DNA from: Calonectria ilicicola
Lineage: Eukaryota; Ascomycota; Sordariomycetes; Hypocreales; Nectriaceae
NCBI GenBank assembly: GCA_020809705.1
Contig: CP085834.1
Location: 3,100,001-3,164,000, forward strand
Length of the DNA stretch: 64,000 nt
Reading direction: 5' to 3'
This document shows positions 1 to 9,138 of this stretch, piece by piece. Both the position numbers and the translations under genes were made by a program. The stretch's first letter is position 1, and every line of letters starts with the position of its first letter. The notes below the pieces were generated by a model. The model had not been told where the DNA came from. It saw only the letters and a list, made by a program, of their open reading frames with translations, and did not search any database.

Positions 1-1
1 A

Positions 2-325
2 CATAAGAACATCTCATGGGTAAGCTGCTACGACCACGACTGCCTCCAACACATGGAACAAAAGCAGCATGCAGCATGCTTTCCCATTAGGGTAGAAGAC
101 GTGGTCATCCACCGCGCCTATGGGAGACACTTCGACCGACACGAAGTAACGGGAAGAAACCCCCACTACCAGTTCACTATGTTGGAACCAGGTGAGCCTG
201 AGTTCCCCGATTGCAGCGAGCTGCCCTGGAATGAATGTCAAGACCCCAAATGCGATATCCACATGATAGATAAAGCAATGGCCTGGCACCGAACAAAACC
301 AAAAAACGAGCGGAGCCCCCTGTAG
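2..325 (+). CDS. Gag C-terminus (partial)
   Basis: Frame 2 is open from the window edge and matches the last about 107 residues of the complete gag of the inverted copy at 62065-63846, so this is the tail of gag and not a separate gene. The methionine at 53 is internal. This tail lies downstream of the CCHC zinc knuckle. It is Cys/His-bearing and acidic, with no domain recognised. The stop is TAG at 323-325. Two more in-frame stops (TAG 344-346, TAA 380-382) separate it from pol, which lies in the same frame. Confidence 0.9.
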   Translation, partial: HKNISWVSCYDHDCLQHMEQKQHAACFPIRVEDVVIHRAYGRHFDRHEVTGRNPHYQFTMLEPGEPEFPDCSELPWNECQDPKCDIHMIDKAMAWHRTKPKNERSPL

Positions 326-466
326 AAGAGCAGCAGGAGCGGCTAGGGCAACGACCCCGGAGTTACCGAAAGAACTCCCTAAAAAGCTCTATACTCTACA
401 ACTAAAGAGCAACCCCGACGACGATTAGAAATAGAAGTAAGGATTAAAGGGAAGTGGTGTAACGCT

Positions 467-3067
467 ATGGTGGATAGCGGAGCTGAGCGAAACTACGTGA
501 ATCCTCGAGTAGTTAACGAACTTCAGCTACCATGGACAACGAAAGTCGACCCGTACGAAATCATCAATATAGAAGGAACACCCTTTGGATATAACAACGG
601 TATTATAGACAAAAAGATTGATCACCTGAAAGTCTTCGTTGAAGGAAAGAACCAAGGAATAACCTTCGATATTGTTGATATCGGACAACACGACCTAGTT
701 TTAGGGTACCCATGGTTATACCGATACAACCCTAATATCTGCTGGCGTACTGGCCAGGTGCAAATACCCGAGGAGTATGATGCAGCCAGCGATATTTCCA
801 TAAAACACGATGAGAGATCTCGAACTCCTAGCCCTGACCAAGCAGGAGACATGAGCGAAGGAGAATCTTCGCCACCCAAAGGAACAAAACATAAACACAA
901 GAACGGTCAGAAAAGGCAAAGACAACGAACGATCGCCTGCCTTAGAACACAGTTCCAACAAATCGATAAAAGCCTCAAAGAAATGAAGGCTGAAGCAGAA
1001 ACAGACAGACTGCACAATGTACCCCCACAGTACCGAATCTATGAAAAGCTCTTCGCAGAAGAACTAGACACTGGACTACCTGAGTTTAGCCAGTGGGATC
1101 ACGAAATCGTCCTTAAAGACGGATCCAACACCCGATTTTACCCTATTTATAATCTCAACCAAATCGAGCTTGATACCCTGAAGGAATACATCCAAGATAT
1201 GCTCAAAAAGGGATATATCCGTATTTCAAACTCCGAAGCTGGTTACCCTGTCATGTTTGTGCCTAAGAAAAACGGGAAGCTACGCCTCGTCGTGGACTAC
1301 CGACAGCTCAACGATATCACCATTAAAGATCGCACTCCACTACCATTGATTAATGAAATGAAGGATCGCCTTCATGGAGCCAACATCTTTACTGCACTGG
1401 ATCTTAAAGGAGCATACAATCTTATTCGCATTAAAGAAGGACATGAATGGAAAACCGCTTTCCGAACTAAGTTTGGACTGTTTGAATACCTAGTTATGCC
1501 TTTTGGACTCACAAATGCACCGGCATCATTTCAGCGAATGATAACCAATGTATTACGAGAACACTTAGATATCTTTGTTGTCTGCTACCTGGACGATATC
1601 CTCATCTTCTCCAAAAACGAGGAAGAACATGAAGAACACGTTCATAAGGTCTTAAAAGCCCTCCAAGACGCCAAACTCCTGGTTGAACCAGAAAAAAGCA
1701 AGTTCCACACTCAAGAAGTAGAATTTCTAGGACACATTATCAGCCCTAACGAAATTCGCATGGACCCAAAGAAAGTTGCTGCAGTAAAAGATTGGAAGGA
1801 ACCTACTAATGTGAAGGAAGTACAAGCCTTCCTCGGATTTGCTAACTATTACCGAAGATTCATTAAGGGATTTAGTAAAATCGCCTCAGGCATGACAGAA
1901 CTAACTAAGAAAGGAATTACCTTTCGATGGGGAAATAAAGCACAACAATCATTCGAAGCCATAAAAAATGCTATTTTAGAAGAACCCATCCTTGCAATGT
2001 TCGACCCTGATAAGCCTATAGAGCTAGAAACCGATGCATCGGACTTCGCCCTAGGGGCCCAGATCGGACAACGAGATGAACAAGGAAACCTACATCCTAT
2101 AGCATTCTACTCGCATAAGCTACATGGCCCTGAGCTAAACTACCCCATCTACGATAAAGAATTCCTTGCTATTGTCAACGCTTTCAAAGAATTCCGACAA
2201 TACCTTTTAGGAAGCAACCACAAAATCACAGTATACACCGACCATAAAAACATTGCCTACTTCGCAACCACTCAAAAACTCAGTGGAAGGCAACTACGAT
2301 ATGCAGAATACCTATCCGAATTCGACTATCAAATCGTTCATGTTAAAGGAACTGAGAATGGCCGCGCCGATGCGATCAGCCGCCGACCTGACTACAACAC
2401 AGAAAAACCAAAAACACAAGAAAAACTATTGATCTACAACACCAACGGAGGACTAGAACAAGCCCCAATCAGTGGAATGACAATAGAAACAAAGAAAATA
2501 ATCGCCGCTATGAGAATAGGAGGATTGCCGCGTGCAACCAGAACCACTACTGCGGAAATACCCACACAACGAGTGGAACAGGGCAATCCACTACTAAGGA
2601 AAATCGAAGAATACAATCTAGCACTTCCAGAAGAAGAAAAAACGGACTACCTACAAGTGCCAGAAGAACACCAAATGGAGTTAATAAGGGACATTCACGA
2701 ACACCCCTTGCATGGCCACAAAGGCATCAACAAAACCCTTGAACGAGTCAAACAGACATTTTCCTTTAGTAAGATGAAAAAGAAAGTTGAACAAGTATGT
2801 AAGGAATGCAGCCTATGTCGACACTCCAAAAACCAAGACACAAACCATACGGATTATTGCAACCATCCCCTGTCGCACAACGACCATGGGACTCAATCAC
2901 AATGGACTTTATTACCAACCTCCCCTTGTCAGCAGACCCTGCTACAGGAGTATACTATGATAGTATTTTCGTTATTGTTGATCGCTTCACGAAAGCAGCA
3001 TATTATCTCCCATATAATAAAGCAACAAAAGAAGAACAATTCGCCTACCTTTTCTTTCGACATATAG
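467..3067 (+). CDS. Pol part 1: protease, reverse transcriptase, RNase H, integrase zinc domain
   Basis: This is the polyprotein of the retrotransposon. An aspartic protease signature (DSGA) stands at residues 3-6, so the ATG at 467 falls inside or just before the protease and translation probably begins further upstream. RT follows, with the YLDD catalytic box near residue 374. RNase H follows, with TDASDFALG near 520 and YTDHKN near 590. Then comes the integrase HHCC zinc finger (HPLHGHKG then CKECSLC) near 745-785. After the HHCC the frame runs into unrelated sequence; the integrase core continues in the -1 frame from about 2833. Everything after residue about 788 is therefore not genuine protein unless the shift is bypassed. 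The inverted copy shares this break. Confidence 0.9.
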   Translation: MVDSGAERNYVNPRVVNELQLPWTTKVDPYEIINIEGTPFGYNNGIIDKKIDHLKVFVEGKNQGITFDIVDIGQHDLVLGYPWLYRYNPNICWRTGQVQIPEEYDAASDISIKHDERSRTPSPDQAGDMSEGESSPPKGTKHKHKNGQKRQRQRTIACLRTQFQQIDKSLKEMKAEAETDRLHNVPPQYRIYEKLFAEELDTGLPEFSQWDHEIVLKDGSNTRFYPIYNLNQIELDTLKEYIQDMLKKGYIRISNSEAGYPVMFVPKKNGKLRLVVDYRQLNDITIKDRTPLPLINEMKDRLHGANIFTALDLKGAYNLIRIKEGHEWKTAFRTKFGLFEYLVMPFGLTNAPASFQRMITNVLREHLDIFVVCYLDDILIFSKNEEEHEEHVHKVLKALQDAKLLVEPEKSKFHTQEVEFLGHIISPNEIRMDPKKVAAVKDWKEPTNVKEVQAFLGFANYYRRFIKGFSKIASGMTELTKKGITFRWGNKAQQSFEAIKNAILEEPILAMFDPDKPIELETDASDFALGAQIGQRDEQGNLHPIAFYSHKLHGPELNYPIYDKEFLAIVNAFKEFRQYLLGSNHKITVYTDHKNIAYFATTQKLSGRQLRYAEYLSEFDYQIVHVKGTENGRADAISRRPDYNTEKPKTQEKLLIYNTNGGLEQAPISGMTIETKKIIAAMRIGGLPRATRTTTAEIPTQRVEQGNPLLRKIEEYNLALPEEEKTDYLQVPEEHQMELIRDIHEHPLHGHKGINKTLERVKQTFSFSKMKKKVEQVCKECSLCRHSKNQDTNHTDYCNHPLSHNDHGTQSQWTLLPTSPCQQTLLQEYTMIVFSLLLIASRKQHIISHIIKQQKKNNSPTFSFDI

Positions 3068-3972
3068 TCGCTATACACGGCCTACCAACCGAAATCATAT
3101 CGGATAGAGGACAACCATTTGCATCTAAGTTTTGGCAAAGCCTGATGTCCTTAATGGGGTTAAACCACAAGCTAAGCACAGCTTTCCACCCCCAAACAGA
3201 CGGACAAACCGAACGCCAAAACCAGGAAATTGAGCAATATCTACGATGCTACATTAACTACGAACAAACCGACTGGGTAGAAAAGTTACCTATCGCACAG
3301 CTAGCACATAACACATCCTACAATCACAGCATTAAGACAACACCAGCAAAAGCCAATTTTGGCTTCACACCAGATGCTTACCGAGCCCCCTTAGAAGGCA
3401 CAATCCAAGCAAAAGCTATGATCAAGTCAGATGATCTAAGAAAATTACATGAAGAAATGAAGACAGAACTTGAGTTCGTCCGTAACATCATGAAGAGACA
3501 TTACAACCTCAAAAGGCTGAAGGGACCAACCTTTTCGGAGGGAGACATGGTCTACCTAGCAACAAAAAATCTTGCAACAAAAAGACAAAACAAAAAAATC
3601 GACTTCACGCAGATTGGACCATACCCCATTAAAAGAAAAATATCAGAAAACAACTATGAACTCGACCTCCCAGACAACATTAAAGTGCACCCTATCTTCC
3701 ACATTTCACTGCTAGAACCCGGTGACGGCATCCAAGTCAATACAGGACCCAGCTACAAACCACAAATAGAAAACCCAGAAGATCAGTGGGAAGTCGAAAA
3801 AATCCTACAAAGGAGAGAAGAAGACGGGAAATTTGAAATTAAATGGAAAGGCTATAAAGAAACAACATGGGAACCCGCGAAACATCTCACGCACTGCTCG
3901 AAGCTGCTGGAAGCGTTCCTGAGGACACAACGCCAAGCAAACCATCGAGGTCAACAGCGTTCCAATCGATAA
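2806..3972 (+). CDS. Pol part 2: integrase core and chromodomain
   Basis: This continues pol in the -1 frame. The integrase DDE core is readable: the first Asp in TMDFI, the second in ISDRGQ, and the Glu in TDGQTERQNQ. A Gypsy-type C-terminal domain follows, then a chromodomain with WEVEKILQRR and the aromatic/Trp pair FEIKWKGY..TTWEP. This places the element among fungal chromoviruses, whose chromodomain directs insertion to heterochromatin. That fits the insertion of both young copies into RIPed DNA. The first ATG (2806) lies upstream of the true junction, so the N-terminal ten residues are probably not translated in this frame. The last 86 bp overlap the antisense gene at 3887-4507 tail to tail. 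Confidence 0.9.
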   Translation: MQPMSTLQKPRHKPYGLLQPSPVAQRPWDSITMDFITNLPLSADPATGVYYDSIFVIVDRFTKAAYYLPYNKATKEEQFAYLFFRHIVAIHGLPTEIISDRGQPFASKFWQSLMSLMGLNHKLSTAFHPQTDGQTERQNQEIEQYLRCYINYEQTDWVEKLPIAQLAHNTSYNHSIKTTPAKANFGFTPDAYRAPLEGTIQAKAMIKSDDLRKLHEEMKTELEFVRNIMKRHYNLKRLKGPTFSEGDMVYLATKNLATKRQNKKIDFTQIGPYPIKRKISENNYELDLPDNIKVHPIFHISLLEPGDGIQVNTGPSYKPQIENPEDQWEVEKILQRREEDGKFEIKWKGYKETTWEPAKHLTHCSKLLEAFLRTQRQANHRGQQRSNR

Positions 3973-4507
3973 CATCCACTGCCCCTAAAGACTGCGCCTG
4001 AACAACGGCTTCCGACTCTACCCGATCCGCCTCTTCCAACTCATCCAAAGAAGAAAGCCCACGACGCACCATCTCCACACCCTTCGTCTTGAGTTGACGT
4101 TTCTGACGACGAAGACGGGATAAACGGTTCAAGGATTCCTGAACCTTGGCCTGAGCCGCAAGCGCCTCCGCTTGTACACGAAGGAACTCCTCCTCAGCGA
4201 CCTCTTCCTCTATATCCAAACGATCGGACTCCCGATTTATCCGGTTTACTACCAAAGTCAGCAACCAACCACATTCACCACCATAAAATGACGCACACGC
4301 AGCCAAAGACGCCTCTGAAGCATCACAGGTCCTACCACGACGAGTGCACTCGCCGCAACGGTCACCAGAATCCGGCAACATCTTGCATCGCAAACCCTTA
4401 GAGGAACAGAATGAACACGGCATGATTTCAAAACCCGTTGAGTTAATAAGCTGAGCTCGGGCCTTGGCACGAAGACGCTGTTTGGAATCACCTGGACCAC
4501 GAGGCAT
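3887..4507 (-). CDS. Antisense retrotransposon gene: Zn2Cys6-type cysteine cluster protein
   Basis: This is a 206-codon gene on the strand opposite gag-pol, beginning 97 bp inside the 3' LTR. Residues about 31-61 hold six cysteines spaced C-x2-C-x6-C-x9-C-x2-C-x6-C, exactly the fungal binuclear zinc cluster, preceded by a Lys/Arg-rich segment. From about residue 95 the chain is Glu/Leu/Arg-rich and likely coiled coil, as in dimerising zinc-cluster factors. It then ends in an acidic, Ser/Ala tail. The last 86 bp overlap the pol chromodomain end. The same gene is intact at 57886-58506. I recall similar small proteins being common as unannotated hypotheticals in fungal proteomes. A DNA-binding role for the element is inference; there is no downstream transcription-factor domain. 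Confidence 0.75.
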   Translation of the reverse strand: MPRGPGDSKQRLRAKARAQLINSTGFEIMPCSFCSSKGLRCKMLPDSGDRCGECTRRGRTCDASEASLAACASFYGGECGWLLTLVVNRINRESDRLDIEEEVAEEEFLRVQAEALAAQAKVQESLNRLSRLRRQKRQLKTKGVEMVRRGLSSLDELEEADRVESEAVVQAQSLGAVDVIDWNAVDLDGLLGVVSSGTLPAASSSA

Positions 4508-4588
4508 AATTAGAAAATATTTTGAAGGTTAAAAATGGGGAAACTCACACACAAGGTCGAACTAACGGGCCTTGAGGACAAGACCAAC

Positions 4589-4600
4589 AGAGGGGGGACA
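4589..4600 (+). other. Polypurine tract of copy 1
   Basis: The purine-rich stretch AGAGGGGGGACA ends three bases before the 3' LTR, the expected primer site for plus-strand DNA synthesis. The equivalent in the inverted copy is 57793-57804. Confidence 0.8.
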
Positions 4601-4603
4601 TCG

Positions 4604-4998
4604 TGTTATGACCCATGACACGCCTAGGCGGTCTACGACGGCAGAACTAACACCTACCTACCCTATAGCCCCACACCAACCAATAAGGAAGCGCTCACTC
4701 GCGATCACCCATAATGTTGGTGATCACCCTGTGATCACCCATCCGATCACCAATACTTAGATAGAACCAACACAGTGAGCGCCTACTACGATAATAGTAT
4801 ATAGACAGGTTAGAATCCGCCCTTATGGCCGATACTAGCCAGCTTTCAATACAACTTGGTTACCTCAATTGCGATTGACTATTACCTAACGTAACACTTC
4901 CATTGCTCTATTTACCATAACGCGCCTAACCATCCTGCCAACAATAAACCCTTCGTTCTGATTGGTTCATCAAGTTGGGAATTGACCAGACCGTTACA
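4604..4998 (+). repeat. 3' LTR of copy 1 (395 bp)
   Basis: It begins TGTTATGACCC and ends GACCGTTACA (TG...CA). It reads as identical by eye to the inverted LTR at 57395-57789, and it matches as much of the cut LTR at 63902-64000 as is visible. Four GATCACC heptamers lie at 4703-4709, 4722-4728, 4733-4739 and 4745-4751; the second is part of the palindrome GGTGATCACC. A TATATA box is at 4798-4803. This looks like a promoter in U3 with a clustered operator. Confidence 0.93.
4703..4751. promoter_or_regulatory. Four-fold GATCACC box array in the LTR
   Basis: Four exact GATCACC copies fall within 49 bp, with starts spaced 19, 11 and 12 bp, about 47 bp upstream of TATATA. Position and repetition fit a transcription-factor site array. 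The binding protein is unknown. The mirrored array is at 57642-57690. Confidence 0.5.
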
Positions 4999-5709
4999 TT
5001 TAAAATCTATTAAATTAATAAGCTAGGTTTAAGTATTAATATAAAGATATAATTTAAAAATACCTAAACCTTAAGATATAATTAGAAAATATTTTAAAGA
5101 TTAAGAATAAAAAACTTATATATAAAATTGACCTAATAGGCCTTAAGGATAAGATTAATAGAGGGAGAATATTATATTATAACTTATAATATATTTAAAT
5201 AGTTAAATAAAGTAAAAATAATACTTATTTATTTTATAGTCTTATATTAATTAATAAGGAAGTACTTATAAGTAATTACTTATAATATTAATAATCACTT
5301 TATAATTACTATCTTAATTATTAATATATTAAATAAAACTAATATAATAAATACCTATTAAGCAATAATATATAAATAGATTAGAATCCACCCTTATAAC
5401 TAATACTAACTAACTTTCAATATAACTTAATTACCTTAATTATAATTAACTATTATTTAATATAATACTTCCATTGCTCTATTTACTATAACACACCTAA
5501 TCATCCTGCTAACAATAAACCCTTCGTTCTGATTGGTTCATCAAGTTGGGAATTTGTTATGACCTGGCCTGCGGGCACAGGGCTTACAGGGCTCTTAGGT
5601 GCTGTTAGGTGCTGCGATAATTGCCGCAATAGCAGTTATTGACCAATCTTTTGCCCTATGGTACAGCGGTCAACAGCACAGCCGTTACAGAATTGACCAG
5701 ACCGTTACA
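4999..5709 (+). mobile_element. RIP-destroyed older copy of the same Gypsy family, 3' end
   Basis: This aligns base for base with 4428-4998 of the young copy after C-to-T and G-to-A changes. It covers the start region of the antisense gene, the polypurine tract and the whole LTR (5175-5709). The LTR is 535 bp; subtracting the 140-bp solo-LTR insertion plus target duplication leaves exactly 395 bp. The first about 280 bp of the LTR are heavily mutated, while the last about 100 bp are nearly clean. Confidence 0.88.
5555..5689 (+). repeat. 135-bp solo LTR nested in the old LTR, with 5-bp target duplication
   Basis: A G+C-rich block begins TGTTATGACCTGG and ends GCCGTTACA. It is flanked by a perfect 5-bp duplication GAATT (5550-5554 and 5690-5694). 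Its ends resemble the resident LTR ends but the interior is unrelated and much shorter, so it is a solo LTR of another, possibly non-autonomous, Gypsy family. It lacks RIP and is younger than the surrounding mutations. Confidence 0.8.
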
Positions 5710-6780
5710 GATCTACTAAAACAATAACTATTAAAAATAAACCTATTCCAACTAGCTTCAAAGTATAGATTATAGCCTAAGGAGGCTATTTTCTTAGATA
5801 GATTTAGCACCAGCCAGGTCCGAGGTTTAGGTCAATTAGAATAGCCTAGGCTAAAGTCACCAAAATCAGGCCTACTTACTAGCACCGGTCATCACAGCTC
5901 CAGCAACAACAGCAAAAAAGACCAAAGAACAACATTTATTTAAATCCAATATAAGCTATAATTATTTCCTTAGTAAATCTATTATCAAAATCCACATATC
6001 ATATCTTTTTAGATAACCTATTTTCCTCCTATAACCTCTTTTACTAGCTCTATTAATATAGGCACAGGGCCACAGGCACAATCTGCCATAACTACAGTAT
6101 TTATATTAACCTAGCTAAGCTAAAAGCTGTAGATAATACTGCTATTAATAGCCTTTAATTTAATAAGATTAGGGCTATTCTAATCTTTAATAATAAGATT
6201 AATTAAATAGTATAGAAAGATAATACTTTTATATTAATATTATTAATTATATTTAAAGATAATAAAAAGATTAATTATTAATAAAAAAAACTAATAATAA
6301 TAAAACTATTAATATAGCTAATATAATATTTTTTTAATACTAAATCTATTAAGCTAATTTCTATTTTAATTATAGCTAGTAATTATAATAATAAAATAAA
6401 TATTATTAATTAAAATAATTAAATATAATTATATTAAAGCCCTAGCCACTATATTCAAAGAGGCAATTAAAAAATCCTTACTTAGAACTTCCTTTTAAAA
6501 ATAAATCTTAATAATCCCTTTACTATATAAAAGCTAAAATAACTTAATTAAAAGATATTTATATAACTAATAAATTAATACTAATATATTTAAAATAATC
6601 TTATTTAAAAATACAATCTAAAAATTTAAATTAAAAAGTAAATTTAAATTAAAAATAAATTTATATTTATTTTATAATATATTCTTATTTAAAAAAAAAT
6701 CTAAATACTTAACTTATTAAAAATATTATCTAAATCAACCAAGGCCTTATAAAAAAGAAGACTATTATCAATAGTTAATA
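5710..6780. mobile_element. RIPed transposon relic, family unidentified
   Basis: This is A+T-rich DNA with stops in all frames. Less mutated islands remain near 5760-5930 and 6050-6130, with proline/threonine-coding-like CAGCAACAACAGC text. It looks like the remains of a second element, but no LTR, RT or transposase motif can be read. Confidence 0.5.
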
Positions 6781-7400
6781 GAAATAACCAGGCACTACAA
6801 TCACAATACCACTATCAAGAGTATAAGATAGTATTATATAGATCCAACCATTGCTAGAACTTCTAACATCACCCAATTTAGCAGGCAATTGATATACCTT
6901 CAATTTAGAGCACTTTAATTGGCAATACACCCCTGCCCGTGACCCAAGTGGAGGGCTAACGCAGTTAAAGGGATAGTTAACGTACAACGGCAATAATATT
7001 TTATGGATACCACCCAAGAATATCTGGCCTCTCGTGACAGATCATATAGTTATCATTGGTTGGAAATCCGGTCGGCCCGTGATGTTCAGATTCTTGCCAA
7101 CAATGGAGAAGTGCATAGTCAAGGGATACCCGCAATTTGGCCAAATTCAAGCATAGGGTTAAATAATGACCAAGTATGCCTCCTTTCCCTGACCTGTTCG
7201 ATCGGCAAATCATCGGTCCAAGGGTTGGCTATATGTTACGTCCCAAGAAACCAGTCGTCAGATTTGATTTGTAAGCAAAAAATCGTATGCAAATCGACCG
7301 ACGGCTCACACGTCAGTGTCCTTCCTCCGCGTTGCAAAATCCAAACCTGTTTCTGATATCCAATAATCATTATCCCAAATTTCATTAAGATTCCCGATGT
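6781..7400. other. No gene recognised
   Basis: Base composition returns to normal. A 117-codon open stretch at 7003-7356 (+) has no recognisable motif and a competing frame on the other strand. I see no supported gene before the transcription-factor locus. Confidence 0.5.
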
Positions 7401-7482
7401 CAAAATGAAAGAAAAAGGTGGTTAGCCCCGTTGTTCAGGACAATAGATAACCGAGGACCGTACATGATCATAATCTTGTTGA

Positions 7483-9138
7483 CACGATTCCCCAGGTGGC
7501 GATTTTCAGTTTGTTTCTATCCAGGGCCCGGAAGGTGTACCGGATCAAAAAACAAGGAGATTAGCTCGGTCACATGCTGTCAGAGTCGCCCTACAAAATA
7601 AACGAAAGATTCAGCAAGAATCCGGTCACAATTTCCGGGTATCGGCTTTAGAGCTGTACCCTAGTGAATCAGGGAGCAATGTAACGCAAGAAAACGACCG
7701 CGTCCTGCATCCCTTCTATGCATCTGTAGTTGAGCTTGATCCGTTTCGGATGCTTGCTGCGGATTCATCCAGATTACAATCATGGCTCAGTCATCGTAAG
7801 CTCGCCTTCGACTATCCGAACCGGATTTTCCAAATTGACGAAATTATCAAGAAAAAAATCAGAACGGCGTCGAGCCTATATTTAGTATTGCAGATGAACT
7901 CGTGCTCCGAAACTTTCGCCCCCTTTTTCAAACGGGCCTAGACAACCCTGCCCTTCTCAATGCCACCATGCTCACGTTTGCATTTGCTGTGACGGGAGCT
8001 ATCGATAAACAATGCCTCACATATCATAACCAAGCATTAAATAATATTCGCGAGAACATAGGCTCTCCAAAAAGGGCGGCTTCAGAATCAACGCTTGGGG
8101 CTATTCTTCTGATCGCTGGAATAGAGGTATGCGCTTCATTTTTCTTCTTTGTTAGAGTTCCCAGTGTTATTATTACACAAGAGCTAATACATCACTGCAA
8201 AGGCACGTCTTAATATGCCGTTCCAAGTTCAGCTTCATATGAACGCGATCCAGCATTTGCTTAATGTATGTCAAATGCAGGGCATCCGTTTGACTGACGG
8301 CATCAAACGAGCTATTTTCTGGTAAGCAATATAAATTTCATGATCATTCACTTTAACATTTATGAACAGGCAAGACTTGAATTCTGCGGTTATGACAGGT
8401 TCTGCCCGAATAGTTGACCATACAACATTCGCCGAATTACACTATAGAAGAGACCCATTTACCCCGAATGCGTTTGTCCTGCCTCCTAGATTTCAGCTCT
8501 TTTCTCATTTATTAACCAACGAATTTATTGAGATATTAAAAGACATACATGCACTGAAATGTACTCGAGACTCTGGTGGATTTGGGCAAGAAGACGTGTT
8601 GATGATGACACAAGTTGACAACCAGCAGGCATCCATTCAATCTCGGCTAGCATGCTCGCCAGATGTCTCACCTTTTCTAGATTGCTGCCGTCTTGGGGCA
8701 TACTTGTGTTCTGCCACGCTGCGTTGCAAGCTTTGGCCTGGTTCAATTGTTCCTGTAAGTCATCCTCAAAAAGTCATGTCCTACTGTGCCCTTGTGCCAC
8801 AAAAGTTCTTTTTTATAAACTGATAAAAAGCTAAACTCTATTATCAGGCCCACCTCTCTGCACAATTACTTCGTCGGCTGCAACAAGCAAACGAAGACCC
8901 TGTTTGGGATAATCACCCTGATGCGCTGGTGTGGCTGTTGTACATTGGTAGCGCTTTTTCCTCGACAAGGGTCGTACGTTTGGAATATGCTGAGCTCCTA
9001 GGCTTAAACCAGCGGTCTAGATTTGTAGGCCTGTATGGATCATGGCCAGAATTGCTCGGGATTCTGGAGGGATTCATCTGGTCAAAAATTGCCTTTCTAC
9101 AAAAAGTTAAAGAGGTTTGGGAGGAGAGTTCTAAATAG
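7483..9138 (+). CDS. Fungal transcription-factor-domain protein (no zinc cluster visible), five exons
   Basis: Five exons can be joined in frame: up to 7795, 7894-8126, 8203-8321, 8370-8754 and 8848-9138. Introns of 98, 76, 48 and 93 bp all have GTA donors and AG acceptors. The product has about 446 readable residues and resembles the fungal-specific transcription-factor family (Fungal_trans_2/DUF3468 type). It has a central PALLNATMLTFAF helix, a following ESTLGAILLIAGIE helix, and the typical WQDLNSAVMTG box. The N-terminus carries a basic TRRLARSHAVR segment seen in relatives that lack a DNA-binding Zn2Cys6. No such cluster is found upstream. The start is unresolved: the frame is open from 7483, and an ATG at 7405 could be joined through a GTGGTT...CCCCAG intron. 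A nuclear role is inferred from family. Confidence 0.7.

Larger units (their letters stand above)
1..4998 (+). mobile_element. Young Ty3/Gypsy LTR retrotransposon, copy 1 (5' end outside window)
   Basis: This is a chromodomain-bearing Gypsy element in sense orientation. It starts inside gag and runs through pol, an antisense gene, a polypurine tract and the 3' LTR. It is not RIPed: coding frames are long and G+C is normal. The sequence just right of its LTR (4999 on) is a RIPed version of the element's own stretch that begins near 4428, so this copy inserted into an older relative. The predicted 5-bp target duplication on the right is TTTAA (4999-5003); the left partner lies outside the window. 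A near-identical inverted copy fills 57395-64000. Confidence 0.95.

Noticed and set aside
3067..3972. Treating the two pol frames of copy 1 as two genes
   Set aside because: Integrase HHCC and DDE core belong to one protein. The break is a -1 shift common to both copies, so one pol is the better reading.
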